From: Dehalococcoidales bacterium
GTDB taxonomy: Bacteria; Chloroflexota; Dehalococcoidia; Dehalococcoidales; GCA-2688105
Length of the DNA stretch: 6,539 bases
Assembly: GCA_030640255.1 (NCBI GenBank)
Contig: DAOWJS010000098.1
Coordinates: forward strand, 1 to 6,539
Direction of reading: 5' to 3'
Below are positions 4,526 to 6,539 of this stretch, piece by piece. Under the pieces are notes generated by a model. The model had not been told where the DNA came from. It searched no databases and saw only the letters and a list, made by a program, of their open reading frames with translations. The position numbers and the translations under genes were made by a program. How positions within the stretch are numbered: the first letter of the stretch is position 1; each line of letters opens with the position of its first letter.

Positions 4526-4555
4526 ATGAAAGTGACTAAAGTGAGGAGAAATTGA
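4526..4555 (+). CDS. Possible 9-residue leader peptide ORF
   Basis: ATG at 4526 opens a nine-codon frame (MKVTKVRRN) whose TGA stop (4553-4555) directly touches the ATG of the dockerin gene at 4556. AGAGG (4514-4518) is spaced 7 bases before it. Its last codons contain the GAGGAG ribosome site of the main gene, so ribosomes translating it would cover that site. It may couple or modulate initiation, but such a short frame can arise by chance. Confidence 0.3.
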   Translation: MKVTKVRRN

Positions 4556-6208
4556 ATGGGTAAACTTAAAAGAAAAGGCATTGTGGGGATTTTGCTCACT
4601 ACTTTGATGCTCTGCGCCCTGGTGGTGCCGGCAGCGATGCCGACGACGGTGACTGCGGACAGTCCCAGTCCCTTTGCCACTGAGGTTGTTAGCTCCCATG
4701 GCCCTTTTGGACCATCGCCATACGACGACCCCTATGCGCTCCTCGGCAAACCGACCACCAAATTTAAAGACCCGTGGAACAGCCCGCCGGACGAGCGGGC
4801 AAAGTTGGTGGAAGCAGCCTGGAATGTGGGGCTCAGCGATGAGCCTTTAATCACCACCCTTAACCAAGGCGCTGAAATCACGGTTATGTTTGACCATCAG
4901 GTAGAGGATGACCCAGATAATCCTTATGGTATTGACCTGCTAGTTTTTGGTAATTCCTTTTTCACCGGGAGTGGCTTCGTGAGTGATGAGACAGATATGA
5001 ATACCTGCATGTTAACGTCAGGTGGGTTCTTTGAGAACATAAAGGTCTCCGTCAGCCAGGATGGTGAAAATTGGTATACCTATGAGACCGGCCCTTACGG
5101 GGACAACATGTTTCCTACCCAAGCCTACCTGTGGGACCGGGAAAATGTCCAGTGGACAGATATTGAGATGGACTGGACTAAGCCGGTAAATCCTGCTCTT
5201 ACGCTTGGTGATTTTGCCGGTATCTCCGCTGCCGATGCCATTGATTTGTATGATGGTTCAGCCGGCGGCACCGGCTTTGACCTGGCAGAATCGGGATATG
5301 AATGGATTCAATACGTCAGGGTTCAGGGCGTTGAGGGATTTGCTGGCGGTGAGATAGATGGTTTTGCTGATGTCGCCCCCATTTGCCCCGATGTGACCAT
5401 CGACCTGCGAGCTACCGGTGATGGCCCGACCGACATCATCAATGTCACCGGCTATACTGTTTCGGCCGGTACTGTAACCGAGGACGGCATTGCCGTAGAC
5501 AAGCAAACGGCAATGGGTGCCTTGGTATGTTACTGCCAGGATAACGGTATCAATATTGAGGTAATAGATTCTGGATGGGGCGCGTATGTATTTCAGATAG
5601 GAGATAATGTTGCGGACGAGAACACCTGGATGTATGCCCTTAATGAATCGTTTCCGTGGACACCTGCTGACCAGCAGTCGGTAGTAGATGGCGACAGCTT
5701 GCATTGGTGCAACTATACTCTTGGGCTTTATTCACTGCTGCTGGCACTTGATAAGACCGAAATAGCCCCGGGTGATGACATTACCGCCACTGTTGCCTGG
5801 ACTAACGGTGACGCTGTAACCGAGCCAGCGGTGGGTGCCGAAGTCTATGTCAGCGATACCACAGATGAGTTTGGTAACCCGGTACCACCGGGAACATCTG
5901 TTGGCTCTACCAATGCCAGTGGCGAACTGACCTTCACCTGGAACACAGAGGGACGGTTCTGGCCCTATGCTGAGTTCAATGGTAAGTGCAGCATCGGTCA
6001 ATGGCCAGTGCCAACTTTCACTTGCACCGCAGGCTATCCTGACTGGGATGTGAACGAGGATGGCAGTATTAACATCCTGGATGTAGCTCGGGTGGGCATC
6101 CACTGGGGTGAAACCGGCGACCCGGCCTGGATTCGGGAGGATGTTAATAACGATGGCAGCATTGACATTCTGGATGTAGCCGTAATCGGGCTTCACTGGG
6201 GTGAGTAG
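4556..6208 (+). CDS. Secreted surface protein with DUF4430-like, Ig-like and dockerin type I domains
   Basis: This is a 550-residue exported protein. A Sec signal peptide (KLKRK positive end, hydrophobic core 9-26) is probably cleaved after VTA near residue 34. Residues about 40-275 resemble a domain seen in bacterial and PEP-CTERM-type surface proteins: GAEITVMFDHQV (105-116), DLLVFGNSF (127-135), VSVSQDGENWY (164-174), AGGTGFDLA (236-244), YVRVQG (253-258). Residues about 280-395 fit DUF4430, a small domain related to the transcobalamin C-terminal domain, with TAMGAL (318-323), WMYALN (358-363) and VVDGDSLHW (376-384). Residues 396-490 look like an Ig- or MG2-like beta domain. Two dockerin type I repeats close the protein, with calcium-ligand patterns D498-N500-D502-S504-D509 and D529-N531-D533-S535-D540. 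No enzyme motif is seen. GAGGAG (4543-4548) is the ribosome site. The next secreted-protein gene follows after 33 bases, probably in one operon. Binding or scaffold-attached roles are inference. Confidence 0.88.
   Translation: MGKLKRKGIVGILLTTLMLCALVVPAAMPTTVTADSPSPFATEVVSSHGPFGPSPYDDPYALLGKPTTKFKDPWNSPPDERAKLVEAAWNVGLSDEPLITTLNQGAEITVMFDHQVEDDPDNPYGIDLLVFGNSFFTGSGFVSDETDMNTCMLTSGGFFENIKVSVSQDGENWYTYETGPYGDNMFPTQAYLWDRENVQWTDIEMDWTKPVNPALTLGDFAGISAADAIDLYDGSAGGTGFDLAESGYEWIQYVRVQGVEGFAGGEIDGFADVAPICPDVTIDLRATGDGPTDIINVTGYTVSAGTVTEDGIAVDKQTAMGALVCYCQDNGINIEVIDSGWGAYVFQIGDNVADENTWMYALNESFPWTPADQQSVVDGDSLHWCNYTLGLYSLLLALDKTEIAPGDDITATVAWTNGDAVTEPAVGAEVYVSDTTDEFGNPVPPGTSVGSTNASGELTFTWNTEGRFWPYAEFNGKCSIGQWPVPTFTCTAGYPDWDVNEDGSINILDVARVGIHWGETGDPAWIREDVNNDGSIDILDVAVIGLHWGE
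6047..6202 (+). repeat. Duplicated dockerin repeat units
   Basis: Two 63-base coding units (6047-6109, 6140-6202) with a 93-base period encode DVN-DGSI-ILDVA..G.HWG. They share long identical stretches such as CTGGATGTAGC and CACTGGGGTGA, consistent with the internal duplication normal for dockerins. Each encodes one F-hand calcium loop. Confidence 0.9.
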
Positions 6209-6228
6209 ATACAAAAATAAGTAATTAA

Positions 6229-6235
6229 AAGGAGG
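6229..6235 (+). promoter_or_regulatory. Strong ribosome binding site of the PQQ-propeller gene
   Basis: AAGGAGG lies 6 bases before ATG 6242, an ideal spacing. No promoter is evident in the 33-base gap, so it probably serves internal initiation on a shared message with the dockerin gene. Confidence 0.85.
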
Positions 6236-6241
6236 CACGAG

Positions 6242-6539
6242 ATGGATAAACTAAGTAAGAGAAAAGGCATCATGAGTGTTCTACTCACGGCATTCATGCT
6301 CTGTGCCCTGGTGGTGCCGGCAGCGATGCCAGCGTTGGCTAGTCTGGCAGATGGCACCAGTTGGGAGCAGTTCCACGGCGACGCCGCTCACACCGGTTAT
6401 TCCGCCTCCACCGCACCGAATAGCAATGTATTAGCGTGGATGAGTGAGGACATCGGTGCCATCCCCGGCTCATCTGTGGCTGTTGCCGAAGGAAAGGTGT
6501 TTGTGAATTGTGGTGATTCACTAAAAGCCCTGGATGAAT
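6242..6539 (+). CDS. Secreted PQQ-binding-like beta-propeller protein, 5' part only
   Basis: The gene runs off the window, leaving 99 codons. Residues 1-33 form a Sec signal peptide (KLSKRKG, hydrophobic core, likely cut after PALA). From residue 42 comes WEQFHGDAAHTGYS, then APNSNVLAW (58-66), SSVAVAEGKVFVNC (77-90) and SLKALDE (93-99). This order is the standard opening of PQQ-like/BamB-type beta-propeller repeats, where each blade ends in a Gly-Lys-Val-Tyr strand and an Ala-Leu-Asp turn. It follows the dockerin gene by 33 bases, has an AAGGAGG ribosome site, and its signal-peptide DNA is nearly identical to that gene's. In this family the extracellular propeller may be structural, sugar- or protein-binding, or an enzyme; the missing part (possibly also ending in dockerin repeats) is needed to tell. 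Confidence 0.82.
   Translation, partial: MDKLSKRKGIMSVLLTAFMLCALVVPAAMPALASLADGTSWEQFHGDAAHTGYSASTAPNSNVLAWMSEDIGAIPGSSVAVAEGKVFVNCGDSLKALDE
6296..6330 (+). repeat. Signal-peptide DNA shared with 4607-4641
   Basis: Thirty-four of 35 bases match the same part of the preceding gene (4607-4641), encoding MLCALVVPAAM plus part of a Pro codon. The single difference is synonymous (TGC versus TGT, Cys). Mature parts of the two proteins show no such similarity. Confidence 0.9.

Larger units (their letters stand above)
4374..4555 (+). promoter_or_regulatory. Remainder of the long 5' leader of the dockerin gene
   Basis: This leader contains CCGC/GCGG pairing around 4407-4423, a ribosome-site-like AAGGAGG (4428-4434) with no start codon after it, and a direct repeat GGTCAGGGGTCAG (4433-4445). 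It also holds a start-stop pair (4477-4482), a REP-like hairpin (4485-4500) and a short ORF (4526-4555). I compared it with c-di-GMP-I, fluoride and cobalamin riboswitch patterns from memory and recognise none. Confidence 0.4.

Noticed and set aside
4598..4630. Lipoprotein signal peptide (Cys20 in the dockerin protein)
   Set aside because: The residues before the Cys (LML) do not make a lipobox, and the Cys lies inside the hydrophobic core, so a standard Sec signal peptide is preferred.
5732..6238. Long open frame on the - strand opposite the dockerin region
   Set aside because: It is antisense to well-supported dockerin and Ig-like coding sequence and its translation matches no family; openness follows from the codon bias of the real gene. 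The same holds for - strand frames at 2158-2562 and 5258-5704.

Overview
The window is a stretch of bacterial chromosome, about half GC. It most resembles an uncultured anaerobic Chloroflexota (Dehalococcoidia-like) genome from sediment or the subsurface. This is an inference. It rests on bacterial-type promoters (TTGACA/TATAAT), Shine-Dalgarno sites complementary to the usual anti-SD, a DegV protein, secreted proteins with dockerin and PQQ-propeller repeats, GGGGC-TTC-GCCCC intergenic hairpins, and several genes whose closest recognisable families are archaeal (UPF0200-like kinase, archaeal-type dUTPase, a winged-helix regulator). No 16S or other marker gene is present to confirm it.

Left part (1-1788): a cluster of four intergenic hairpins is followed by a two-gene operon on the + strand. 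It encodes a UPF0200-like P-loop kinase and a dCMP deaminase, whose coding regions overlap by ATGA. A dUTPase converges on this pair from the - strand after a 9-base gap. The deaminase (dCMP to dUMP) and the dUTPase (dUTP to dUMP) both supply dUMP for thymidylate synthesis, so this looks like a small deoxypyrimidine module. The kinase may also act on nucleotides, but its substrate is unknown.

Middle (1800-4240): the dUTPase and a degV gene diverge from a compact region in which their predicted promoter elements overlap. Next come a very small - strand gene for a stand-alone Fis-type helix-turn-helix protein and, diverging from it, a 262-residue winged-helix regulator of an archaeal-like family. 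The intergenic region between these two holds a 13-base palindrome and an extended -10 promoter. A clear intrinsic terminator ends the regulator gene.

Right part (4240-6539): a perfect-consensus promoter starts a leader of about 215 bases containing nested inverted repeats, a start-stop codon pair, a REP-like hairpin and a possible 9-codon leader ORF. It leads to a secreted protein (signal peptide, surface-protein-like domain, DUF4430-like domain, Ig-like domain, two dockerin repeats). After 33 bases comes a second secreted protein of the PQQ beta-propeller type, cut by the window end. Their signal-peptide regions share 34 of 35 identical bases, which points to duplication, conversion or shuffling of an export cassette. 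No CRISPR array, rRNA, tRNA, intact transposase or obvious defence system is visible. The more unusual items are the minimal Fis-like protein, the overlapping or leaderless promoter layout, and the secreted dockerin/DUF4430 locus with its structured leader.
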